64,000 nt of DNA from Peronospora farinosa (lineage: Eukaryota; Oomycota; Peronosporomycetes; Peronosporales; Peronosporaceae), in NCBI GenBank assembly GCA_947646735.1, contig CANTFK010000899.1, positions 186,001 through 250,000 on the forward strand, written 5' to 3'. The notes below the pieces were generated by a model that worked only from the letters and a program-made list of their open reading frames with translations, was not told the DNA's origin and searched no databases. This document shows, piece after piece, positions 1 through 9,318 of the stretch; the stretch's first letter is position 1; each line of letters opens with the position of its first letter. The position numbers and the translations under genes are program-made.

Positions 1-1919
1 TTGAAGCAATGTTCCGAAGGGGTTTCAACTTCTTGAGACACCATACGATTGATATTGGCTGGTGTGTTCCTCAATCCTTGTGGCACAGCCAGCCACTCCC
101 ATAACATGCCACTCGGAGTGCTCACCGCGGTGAGTGGGATATCACTCGGTCACATCAGAATCTGGTAAAAGCCATCGGTTACTGAAGATGACACTTCCTG
201 ACATGGAATTCAGCCCCATGTCCTTCCTGGGAATTGGCGTTTGCACAGGAATAGTGGCATCATTCAACTAATTAAACGCATGCACTATCTGCCAGCCTCC
301 CGTAGCCTTCTTCAAGCAGAAGGTTGGACTCGAATGTAATACGCACATGACCCGCCTTGTGGCGGCCTTCGAAGAATGCGTCAATAGCTTCGACTTGATC
401 TCGAGGCAACGGCCACTGCCGTGTAACACAATACTTCGACCCTGGAACGAGATCAATCTACCACGGTAAAAATTCAGCCGGGATCTTGTTCGGGAACACG
501 TCTGCATACTCACAAGCAATGTCGTAGACAGGGTTACCAGACTCTCGCAGAGCCTCCCATGTCTGTGATGCAAGCGTTTCTTCACGCGCTGACTTTTCTA
601 AGCGCTTCGAGGACGCGCCATTTGCTCCTCGTTCGCCACAGTATTACCTCGTTGGTGATTAGACACACTTTTTCCACAGTGCCTCCCTTAAGGTCACGTA
701 GGAAATGCTTCCAGAAAAGCCCTGGAAGGCTTGTAATGGAAGACGCATCACTAAAAGTACTCGCGACTTTAATGTATTGGCGTCTTCGTGGACTCCCTTC
801 CACGTACACGATAGCGCGGACACATTCCAATGCTAAATTCTCGATGATGTTGTCCCCATCGTGCTTCGAGTCACTACTACAATTTGGCGAACCGCAGCCA
901 GGTGATAAACCATCACCCCTCCCTCTAGGCACTGGATGTCGTCATCCAAGATGCCGGAAACACTGGACGGGAGTACCCCAAACTCGACCGTCGACAATTG
1001 ATTCGGGAGCTCCTGCTCGGCCGCCGTATATCCGTGTGGGATTCCCTGATCAACCACAATCTGGCCCTGTGGTAACCTCGATTCACCACAGTGGGTGATG
1101 ATGGGAACCCCGGATCGACCATCATGCGCTCGCGTGGAAACTCCTGTCCTTTCACGTCACACTCGTTGTCGAGCTCTTGCTCGTCGTCACAATGCCTTTG
1201 TGGGAGCCCCTGCTCGACCACACTAGGTGCAGATGGGAGCCCCGGTTCAATCACTGCATTCACGTGCGGGAACCCCTGTTCAACCGCATTAATGACGCGC
1301 GGGAACTCCTGTTCGACCGCGCCGTCCTCGTCGTCCTCTTCTCTCTGTAGCGAGAAGTCACTTTCACTTGTTTCTCGAAGAACAGCACAAGCAGTGCAGA
1401 GAGGTCCATCGCTCGCTCTGTGCACCGCCAACGTCGTGGAATCACTATCTACGACTGTGACGTTCGGCCAGTCACTTGGAGATACCAAGAAATGGGTCAA
1501 CGCTTCACTGACATTGAACTTGCGTCGACGTCTCACTGATCTGGCTAACCAGTCGATCTGGGGCTTATAACGTGCCAACCATGGCATGCCCAGTATGTAA
1601 TCGAATGCATAATTCATCGCGATCACCAAGAAATCATCATTTTTTTACTGCGAAAACCATCAAACGTGTACGGCAACGACACTTCGCGCCGCGATACGCG
1701 GTGTGGTTTCCCGTCAGCTAACTTGACGACGACCTGGCCAGGTCCCTCACGGACCTGAATGCTGGGAGGCAGCATAGATAAACAAGATTCATGGAAGAAA
1801 TGATTTGTTTCTCCTGAGTCCAGGAGTGCTCGCAGAGATCGCCGGACGCCGGTGATGTGGTGGAGTGGGATTCGCAAAATTGCTGATGCGATTCCAACTC
1901 TCCACTGGCGCCCGGACAA
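1..1919 (-). pseudogene. Decayed Ty3/gypsy pol remnant (protease, linker, start of RT)
   Basis: Reading leftwards on the minus strand, the pieces follow retrotransposon order. About 1919-1623 holds a retropepsin-like active-site region (ALLDSGETNHFF). About 1629-1500 holds the protease C-terminal flap region (DYILGMPWLARYKPQIDW). About 930-600 is a pol linker resembling the one in the better preserved element at 13.4 kb ([13 protein letters not shown]). About 585-1 is the start of reverse transcriptase (KKATGGWQIVHAFN), running off the left edge. The pieces lie in different frames with stops, so no functional protein is possible. Between protease and linker, about 1060-1330, a loosely repeated Glu-Gln-Gly-Leu/Phe-Pro motif is visible. 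Family assignment rests on similarity to the element at 10.5-15.3 kb; the catalytic RT motifs are outside the window. Confidence 0.8.
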
Positions 1920-1923
1920 CCGA

Positions 1924-2570
1924 CTAACGGAAGGGGTATCCCGATTCCGTGTGTATAGCCTTCCTCACCTTATGTACCCGTCGATAGGGCGGGTTGCTCT
2001 CTTCTCGGTAGACTTGAGCCGATGTTGAACTTGATTGTGTTAGGGATAGGTGGGGGGGGCGATCGAGTGGAATCCTCACACGATCGCAGTTGTTCTTAAG
2101 GTGCTCTATTTGAGTCGCTCTGATCTCTCTTGAGATCGCCTTGTCCAAAAATGTAGATACTTGATCCACTTGATATACTTGATCTTCTGACCACTTGAGC
2201 CGTCTCGCAATCTTGTACCTTGTTCTTTTCTTGTTGTGCTGCGTCCAATCGCAGGGGGAGTTTTTTGTTAAAAATCCTTGAAATCCCTGGCCAAACAATC
2301 CAGGGATATGACTTGCGTAGTATGTAGACTTCCTTGAGACGTCGGGAGGCCAAATATCCTGCCCGGAAGAGAAGTCGACACGTATACTTAGAAGCAAATT
2401 GAACTCTGTTAATGTAACCAATCAAATACCAAAACCTATGATCTTGCTTATCTGTAGCTCAGGATCTATTGCCACGTATCGCCCTTTCGGAGAAATCAGA
2501 TCTTGTAATGTGGTCCACTCCAATATCGCCGCGATCTGGATCGCTACCTCGCTTGGATCTAATACCATTT
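1924..2570. other. Unassigned insert inside the old retroelement
   Basis: The protease (up to 1919) and gag (from 3988) of the old element are separated by about 2 kb that has no gag-pol similarity. This left part has a minus-strand open stretch of about 165 codons (2421-1924) that I do not recognise. It is rich in GATC and CAAG triplet-like strings and may be the end of an inserted LTR or another repeat. No gene is claimed. Confidence 0.4.
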
Positions 2571-2935
2571 TAGTATCAGATCGCGGTACTAATAATTAGT
2601 ATCGGATCGCGGTACTTATAATTAGTATCGGATCGCGGTACTAATAATTAGTATCGGATCGCGGTACTAATAATTAATATCGGATCGCGGTACTGATTAA
2701 TTAGTATTGGATCGCGGTACTAAATAATTAGTATCAGATCGCGGTACTAATTAATTAGTATCGGATCGCGGTACTAAATAATTAGTATCAGATCGCGGTA
2801 CTAATAATTGATATCGGATCGCGGTATTAAATAATTAATATCGGATCGCGGTACTAATAATCAATATCGGATCGCGGTACTTATTTTAGTATCGGATTGC
2901 GATACTAATAATTAGCATCGGATCGCAGTCCGCCG
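2571..2935. repeat. Hairpin-forming 26-bp minisatellite, about 14 units
   Basis: About 14 tandem units of 25-27 bp with the core TATCGGATCGCGGTACTAAT. Variation is mostly in the AT spacer (AATAATTAG, AATTAATTAG, AAATAATTAG) and at a few core positions (TCAGATC, TTGGATC). Each unit has arms TTAGTATCG and CGGTACTAA that can pair over 9 positions with one T-G pair; the unit near 2889-2915 has perfectly complementary arms (TTAGTATCG / CGATACTAA). The array sits inside the insert that splits the old retroelement. It has no coding potential. Confidence 0.95.
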
Positions 2936-3987
2936 AATCACGACTTTTCCTCTTCACCGTTTCTCAGGTCATGTGAGATGGTCCATCTATATGACATGTC
3001 ATGTCCACCTCATTCCAGTCCTCCATAGCGACGTGATCCACAACAGACCGTCTTCCACATACTTGGATGTACCCATCCTCCTTCTTAGCGATCGCGTTCA
3101 CGCGGATCGCCATCGAAAAATACTGGAGATCGCAATTGCGTAGTTCTAGGCCATAGTTAATTCCACATAGAACTGCGAACTCCACCATTCACTGTTTTCA
3201 TCCCATTTGCAATCGTCTCGAAACTTCTTCTGCAAAATCGCGACTCATCAATATTGGCCATTTCGGACTTAACCGAAAATATGTGATCACACTTTGCGAA
3301 AAATGCTCATTCGCTTCTCCACAGTCGCGTCCCACACTTTGCGAAATTACACTATTCCACATTCACGTATAATCCTTTTAAATCAATCCATCTAATTGGA
3401 TCAACCGATACTGGAATCAAGTATAATCCAAACGGTGTCCTATTCCATGATTATTCAATATAATTCGGAAATGTGATCCATGCCATGTATCTTCACCTTA
3501 AGCATGTTTCAATCCATATCATCATCGTCTTCGATACCATTGATCCCTTCTTCATTCGTTTTGTTGAACAAACAAATAAACGATCTTGGATCAACGGTGC
3601 TTTTCCATTCGATCGTCCATGAATTGAGATCGACTTCATCACACTCAATAAGTCATTTTAGTAAGTGACTTAATGGGAAAAAGGGATCCAACCGTTATGA
3701 GAAAGGGGTCCAGCCGTTATGAGAAAGGGATCCGGTCGTTATAAGAAAGGGATCCAACCGTTAGAGAGAAAAGTCCCAATAACTCGGCTCCGGATTTATC
3801 GAGAATAATATTGTATGGACTTAGCCAAAATTCTCTAATCGACTTTACCACAGTGACATGTAAACTTGCAATAATAAGACGCGAATCACCATGGCATTTA
3901 ACCGTGCGCGTAGCGCAGGAGGACTGGAAGATTAAGCTGCCACCGGACGACCCGAACTTCCGTCCCAACCATTATCGCGCCCTTCAC
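2936..3987. other. AT-rich non-coding stretch
   Basis: No coding signal beyond short open stretches. The sequence is AT-rich with repeated GATC-containing strings (for example around 3180-3700) similar in flavour to the neighbouring minisatellite. A second short tandem repeat lies at 3675-3764. It probably belongs to the same insert that interrupts the old retroelement. Confidence 0.5.
3675..3764. repeat. Four-copy 22-bp tandem repeat
   Basis: Four successive copies of a 22-bp unit of the form GAGAAAGGGATCCAACCGTTAT, with one or two differences each (GGGGTCCAGCC, GGGATCCGGTC). Every copy contains GGATCC or GGGTCC. No coding role is apparent. Confidence 0.85.
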
Positions 3988-5007
3988 CTACTGGTCCCGA
4001 CCGTTTTTTGGACGTGAGGCCGGTACAGCACCCTCATGATGGGCATCCACTACTTGCACCGATATCGGCGCTGACGCACGGCACTCAGCCGCGCGATGAC
4101 CTAGCTTGCGACAGCGAAAGCAAACCATTTGACGCCCGATGTGAGCATCACCTTGATGGGAATGACAAGTCATCGGTCGCTAGACGACTCATTCACGTCT
4201 ATCTCCATAGGTTCTGGACCAGAAGGCCGGGGGACGGTGAAGACCGAGGGTTTGGCATACCTTCAAGTCCTCACGGAGTGCAATAGCAAATTCCTTATCC
4301 AAATGTGGCAGGCTCCGCGCGCTCCAGCGATAAGCGGGTCTGCCCTTCACGCTTACCATTCACATAAACATTCACCTGCGTGTACATGTCCACGGGGTGC
4401 GTGATGATACACGACACCAGATGCCTAGCCATCTACACGTAGTCGCGCATCGCCATTTTACCCTGTCGCATCAACAGGAATCTTGATCGCACCAGTTTCT
4501 CCTCTTGCGGTGGCTTGAAAGCAAGACGAAGATCGTCCTGAATGGCATCCAAGGTGGGGAATGCGTGCTTGTCCACAACTAGCTTATCAAGAGCCCACTC
4601 CTTGGCCTTCCCGGTGAGGTGAAAAAGAAGGAAGTTGACCTTCGGCTGGGGTGCCTCAAGAAGTCTCGAGGAGATGGCGATATAAACTTCTCGAAATAAT
4701 CGATTCAGCGATAACCGGTCTTTACCTTCTCCTGAGTAGGAGGAATTTTCCATCTCCACGGCCTCATCACGTGAAGATCGCGAGTTAAGCCTCGCCGTTT
4801 GGATTAGGCGAGCTCGCGTTCCATGAACTCATGTATGGCGAGGCGTTCCGCGTCAGGGGTCGCTGATCTCATCAGCGACGCGATGAATGCCTCTCCCGAT
4901 ATCGCCGCGAGACGAGTAAGGGCATCCCACTCAACACCAGTAAGATGGGGGAAGGGCGCGTGCTCCTGAAATAAATCTGTATCATCAAAGTACGACGATA
5001 TGCTCAT
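3988..5007 (-). pseudogene. Decayed Ty3/gypsy gag
   Basis: The minus-strand gag of the old element starts at an ATG at 5007, only 24 bp after the primer-binding site, with an N-terminal segment of about 67 codons that then hits a stop. The capsid-like part (4759-4433) includes [14 protein letters not shown], a typical retrotransposon gag core. A zinc knuckle CFRCRKLGHRAAEC (CX2CX4HX4C) lies at about 4130-4085. Stops and frame changes between these pieces show that it is dead. The element's protease and RT continue at 1919-1 beyond the 2 kb insert. Confidence 0.8.
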
Positions 5008-5030
5008 CTCAAACTCGGCATAGGAAGAAC

Positions 5031-5045
5031 TACTAAGTGCTACCA
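5031..5045 (-). other. Primer-binding site of the old element
   Basis: On the minus strand, TGGTAGCACTTAGTAG begins two bases after the LTR end (ACA, then CC). The first eight bases, TGGTAGCA, complement a tRNA ending UGCUACCA, as initiator Met tRNA does in many eukaryotes. The younger element has TGGTAGCACCAGTAG at the same place. Its position between LTR and gag fixes the orientation of this element. Confidence 0.65.
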
Positions 5046-5047
5046 GG

Positions 5048-5389
5048 TGTAACGGAGCTAGAATGTACCGTCACTAGCTTCCACGCGCCCTCGAGGAAGA
5101 CTCAAGCCCAAGTATTAGGTATTAAGTAAATATTATCTCTGATTTTATCTTGGTTTTAATTCGTACTAATTACAAAAATTTTAGTCGTAATAAATACGAC
5201 AGTGTTCTCGCCTTTCGGGAACCGCAAAATTTCAGGTTGATTTATCATTGGTCCATATTGGGACTTTAGGCCCCAATAATAAACTAAAATTAAATTGCCA
5301 CGCTGTGCCCGCTATTCGGGCACAGCACCTGCCAACATATGTAATAATTTATTCATGTTAATACTATGTGTGTAATGTAGCCCATTACA
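5048..5389 (-). mobile_element. Old LTR (5' LTR of the minus-strand element)
   Basis: Bounded on the minus strand by TGTAATGGGC at 5389 and TTACA at 5048, followed by the PBS and gag. The start resembles the younger LTRs (TGTAACGGGC). It contains a run of inverted repeats: GTCGTA/TACGAC at 5184-5200, GTTCTCG/CGGGAAC at 5204-5222, TATTGGG/CCCAATA at 5256-5278, and a perfect 10-bp stem GCTGTGCCCG/CGGGCACAGC at 5302-5326. The 342 bp length is shorter than the 596-601 bp of the younger LTRs. Confidence 0.6.
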
Positions 5390-5429
5390 TACTCCTTTAT
5401 TGCGTGCACCGTTACACGTTACATCCTCT

Positions 5430-6600
5430 ACGTGCTCCGGAAGAGTGCTGGGAGTCTGTCTCAATGGACTGCGTCTTTGGGTTTTCCAAAGACGCTCACG
5501 AGAATAATGGTATTCTCTTGTTTGTCGACAGTTCCATTAAGTTGGCACATCTTGTTGCTGTACCTGATTCGATCACAACAGAGGTCTGTGCTCACGTGTT
5601 ACTCGATACAAATTTTTGATTGCACGAGTTACCCTGTGAACTTGTGTTTAATAGGGACCCTCGGTTCACGGCTGTTTATATTATTTATGTGTCGTGTCAC
5701 AATCACTTGGAACACGGATTACGTTGTCTACTTCTGACCATCCCAAAACCGATGGTCGGACTGAACGCGCCAACCACGTTCTCGAAGAAATACTTCGAGG
5801 ATATGTCCACTCGTTTACGAGTTGGAGTGAGTTTTTGCCGATGGTCGAGCCCGCCATTAACAACTCAGTGCGTGCGTCCATGACCCATACCACGCTCTAC
5901 GTGAATGGCCTTCGACATCCACGTGTCTACATCTTAACACAGTTTGACTATAATTCAAGGGGAGAGGGATCGCTGGAGCTAGAATCAATCTGGCTCTTGC
6001 TCATAACGCGCCGACATTATGATCGAGGCGAAAGTAAACGAAATCGCACCATTCGACTTCGGTAAGAAGAAGGTAGTAAGAGCGATAAAGCTCTTACTGA
6101 TGACGATGTTGACGACATCAGCATCGTGCGAGGTATCACCTGATGTTCTTGCTAAGTTAGTCACAAATGTGTCTGCAGTGCATTCACAATGCACTGCAGC
6201 CAAAATCAACAATTCAGCAGAGAATTTCTGCTGACTCAAGAAGCGGTAGTCTGTTTTGTGCAAGACTCCATTAAAGAAGCGATCAACAAGCAGAAATGGA
6301 ACGCAGAAAATGATGGAAGGGCAAGCGCTTGTTCTTTATTTTTAAGGTAACTTATCTTTTAATTTCAACAGTTAATCTATTTTAAACGTGCAGTGAATAG
6401 CGTAGGCAGCAATAAATTTGGTGCCCAAGTACATCGGCCCATTTCGTGTATTGTGCCGCCTAGGCGGCGTATACACGATTGAGCTATCACGCATAAGCGT
6501 ACGCATCCTACGTTTCATGTGGGGCGTCCACGCCCGTACGTTCAGTACGCGGCTTCGTCGAACGACAAAGACGGTTTCCACGCTCAAGAGCCTCAATCAG
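5430..6600 (+). pseudogene. Decayed Ty3/gypsy integrase and C-terminal domain
   Basis: Plus-strand fragments in three frames give an ordered integrase. About 5436-5620 is the start of the catalytic core (SMDCVFGFSKDAHENNG, then VDSSIKLAHLV). About 5640-5665 is the second Asp motif (NRDPRFT). About 5694-5930 carries STSDHPKTDGRTERANHV, including the catalytic Glu region. About 6418-6530 is a C-terminal segment (PKYIGPFRVL, then GGVYTIEL) of the kind found in chromo-type integrases. The N-terminal zinc finger was not seen. Frameshifts at about 5620 and 5690 make it dead. It is oriented opposite to the gag-RT pieces on its left, so at least two insertions are merged here. Confidence 0.8.
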
Positions 6601-8300
6601 TCTCTTGTGGCCACGATCCAGGTTTGCAACCCGGACGTTAAGAGACGAGATAGTCCCACGACGCTGGGTGATCTCCTGACGAGATGCCGCCACATCGTCA
6701 CGCAGAGAGCGACGCATCCGCTCGCTCTTAACTGTGCAACAGTAATCGACACGGGCATTCGCCCGGTCAAGGTGAGCTGCTGCACAGAGTTGCGCAAGCG
6801 AAAAACATGTCTCGGCCGTGGCCCGCGTCTCGGCGAAACCCACAAGTTTTGTAATTAAAACGAGAAAGCTCGGCAAGTAGGTTCGACGGAAGATTAGAAT
6901 CAGGTTTTTTCTCCACCACCGTATCCGCTGGTAGACTATCGTGGCGGAAAGCGAATTCTCGTAGACCGTTTGCTACATCACTGCGAAATGAAAGGACGTC
7001 GAAAGAGTTACCTCTTCCGGTGGCGTGGTTATTTGCCTTAGGTGGATAGCTGAAAACGTCGTGCCCAGTTAATGGTAGACATTTTTGGCCTCGTCGAGCA
7101 GTACGACGAAGCTCATCTGATGACTCGGAAGTTCTATTGAAAAAAAGAGTCCAGCGCACTGTAAAGGGGATGCAAAGTAGAAATCCCTTCACGCATCTCG
7201 GAAGAGATGCGATCCCTCCGATAGGACTCAGTGGAGTTAGTACTTCTTTAGCGCTTTGCCCGAGTTGCTCAAGCTCGGGCAAGGGACGCTCCAAGTAAGG
7301 CAATACAATCCAGCCTCCTTTGACCATACGATGCAAGCTAAAGCGTGCACCGGAAATGGTTCTATTTTAAAACATATCGCTATTAGCGATTAGTTTCTGA
7401 AGCCAGGCATCGCGTAAACGTTTTTAATGTTGGTAATAAACGCGTTACAAGCGTGAAGGAACGCGTCAACGTCACGCTTACGATGTGCGCTGTACCATCG
7501 ATGCATTGGAAACGAATCGATGTAAAAGTCATTCGCAATGTGAAAGTAATTTGCAATGCGAAAGTTATTCGCACTAGCGTCAAGGCCGTAAAGCTTTGAC
7601 GCAATAAACAATATAATTATATGCCGTTCACTGGCATACCAGACCAGAGATTCAGTAGATGCTGGAACAACATCCAAGGTATCCGTTCAGAAGCAAGACG
7701 CAAAACATTGCGGTTTCTAGTCTCCTGCGTGATGTCGATAGAAGTACCGACATCACGTGTAACACCCCCAGCCGACTTACTCGGTTCGGATTGCGAGTCG
7801 TCTGAGTTATCAGACGACCCAACAATTTCTCTACGGATTGAAGTACTCAATGTAACTCTGTATAACAGTAGGGACAAACCTTGGGGCAGCACCCCGGGGC
7901 GAGCCCGAATGTGTAGAACGACACTTCGAGTCGGATGCAACAACATCCGACTCATCAGAGAAGATAACATTTAACTCTGGATCAACATCTTCACGTCACT
8001 TGATCCTGCAACAGATGTTGTAGGCTAATGTTATTAACAGCAAACGATCACTTGGATGCTGCTTGAGGCTGAGAAGCCTTAATTGCGTTTGTACGCAAAC
8101 GTGCAGCCGAGTTCCTTGCGGCATTCGCGGCAACGCGCAGTGCAGGAGGCTCGATGGAATTAAAGAAAAACCAACAAGTGCTCCCTATGAATATTATTAT
8201 AGCTAGTAATATTCGACAAAATTATACTTTCTTATAATAATGTTCTTGCATCTCCTTTAGGTTGGAGATACCCTCTAGTTGATTGGTATAGGCCATGGTA
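6060..8300. repeat. Region packed with perfect inverted repeats
   Basis: A chain of stem-loops downstream of and partly inside the integrase remnant. Perfect or near-perfect stems include AGTAAGAGC/GCTCTTACT (6075-6098), CTGCAGTGCATT/AATGCACTGCAG (6173-6199, 12 bp), TCAGCAGA/TCTGCTGA (6214-6234), CGCATCTC/GAGATGCG (7192-7211), TTGCCCGAG/CTCGGGCAA (7256-7282), CGTGATGTCG/CGACATCACG (7728-7757), GTCGTCTGA/TCAGACGAC (7797-7818), GAGTCGGATG/CATCCGACTC (7928-7953) and GAATATTA/TAATATTC (8189-8214). The LTRs show the same style, so this may include a degraded LTR or 3' region of the plus-strand element. No confident gene was found within 7400-8434. Confidence 0.75.
6508..7336 (-). pseudogene. Possible remnant of an antisense retroelement ORF
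   Basis: Two overlapping minus-strand open stretches (7336-6767 and 6876-6508) lie just 3' of the plus-strand integrase and overlap its C-terminal segment. The second has a helical, Arg/Glu/Leu-rich stretch (about 6790-6560) that could form a coiled coil. The position and convergent orientation match the antisense ORF of the younger elements (9319-10450 and 59670-61106), but I see no clear sequence similarity and the region is dominated by inverted repeats. It could equally be chance open frames. Confidence 0.25.
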
Positions 8301-8434
8301 TCAACCAAATGCACTGACCAATGACCGATGGACGCGCGCAATGAGTAAATGCAAGTTTGTCAACATACATGTTTGTAGTTTAATATATTAAATACAGTTC
8401 TCTTTTTCCTTACAATTAATTGCGTCACTTAGTA

Positions 8435-9261
8435 TGTAGACGGGCACTTCAAAGAATTTGCCACATGCTACTAGCACACACCATCGAGAAGCATGAGGAA
8501 ACGGTTTGACCATCTTGCCTCCGCGTGCGGTGGTGGTCGGCGCCGAAGCGCTGTATCAACCGCTGCCGGTCGCCTCAAGCGAACCACACAACGAACCTCA
8601 AAACAAACACCTAACTGCGTCGCGGAAGCTGTTTACAGTCTTCCTTCTTGCATTGAGTGTGATGTAGTAAATTTAAGTCTGACTTATATCGAATAGAGCA
8701 AATTTAATTATAAATCTAACTACTGATTGAATACTATGTAAAAATTGGATTGTAAAAAGTAAGAATGAGGTTTACATGAATGACTTGTTAACGCGTGCCA
8801 GACGCCTTCCGGTCCCCGTTGGGGCCTCGTCAGTGGCTTTGCCAATCAACACGTGAAAACCACCCGATCATCTTCCTATCTAAGCTCTATCACATCCATA
8901 GAAGCATCTAGAAGCCTCGACAACATTTCATATATCCTAGCGTAGGTTAAAGCTCTGGAGTCGATACCAAGTGCAACTTGCACTTTCCAACACGGATACG
9001 CATTTCTTTAGAAGCTTATCCCTACGTGCGAGCTTATATATATATAAGCTAGCTGATGACGTCCGTCTGTGACGTCACCATGACGCCTAGTCCCAACTGG
9101 GCGTCATCTCCGTCGGATGTGAATTAATCAATGGATATCACATTCACGAGAGTGGGTCACATTGATGTGCGTCACCCTAGTGGGAGGTCTAAGGTAACTT
9201 TTATACCTCCCCATTAAGTATATGATACTCAACGGACTCGTGTTACTATTGGCCCGTTACA
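8435..9261 (-). mobile_element. LTR of Ty3/gypsy element (3' LTR of minus-strand copy 1)
   Basis: On the minus strand it starts TGTAACGGGCC at 9261, immediately after a purine tract, and ends CGTCTACA at 8435. It resembles LTR copies at 15648-16243 and 59015-59615 but is about 230 bp longer because of a nested insert at 8751-8992. Inverted repeats lie at 8539-8552, 8568-8585, 8624-8644, 8994-9021, 9031-9050 (a perfect 20-bp palindrome), 9058-9076, 9080-9107, 9117-9143 and 9183-9210. A CRE-like TGACGTCA lies at 9070-9077. No target-site duplication is shared with the outer end at 16244. Confidence 0.85.
8751..8992. mobile_element. Small insert nested in an LTR (solo-LTR-like)
   Basis: Comparison with the LTRs at 15.97 and 59.34 kb shows an extra 242 bp placed within the conserved string ATTGGATACG. 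The insert begins TGTAAAAAGT and ends CCAACA, the TG...CA termini of an LTR, and is flanked by TGGAT on the left and CGGAT on the right, a 5-bp duplication with one mismatch. No coding capacity. A solo LTR is the simplest reading; a short non-autonomous element is an alternative. Confidence 0.55.
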
Positions 9262-9278
9262 CCATCCCCCTCTTTAGG
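9262..9278 (-). other. Polypurine tract of copy 1
   Basis: On the minus strand CCTAAAGAGGGGGATGG directly abuts the LTR start TGTAACGGGC. A polypurine tract next to the upstream edge of an LTR marks the 3' LTR, so this fixes copy 1 as a minus-strand element. The same feature is seen at 59616-59632. Confidence 0.75.
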
Positions 9279-9318
9279 ACAATTTTTTCCATCTTTGTAA
9301 GAAATCGAAAGCAAGAAG

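Noticed and set aside
2571..2935. CRISPR-like array
   Set aside because: Units are contiguous and near-identical without unique spacers, and the DNA is eukaryotic; it is a minisatellite.
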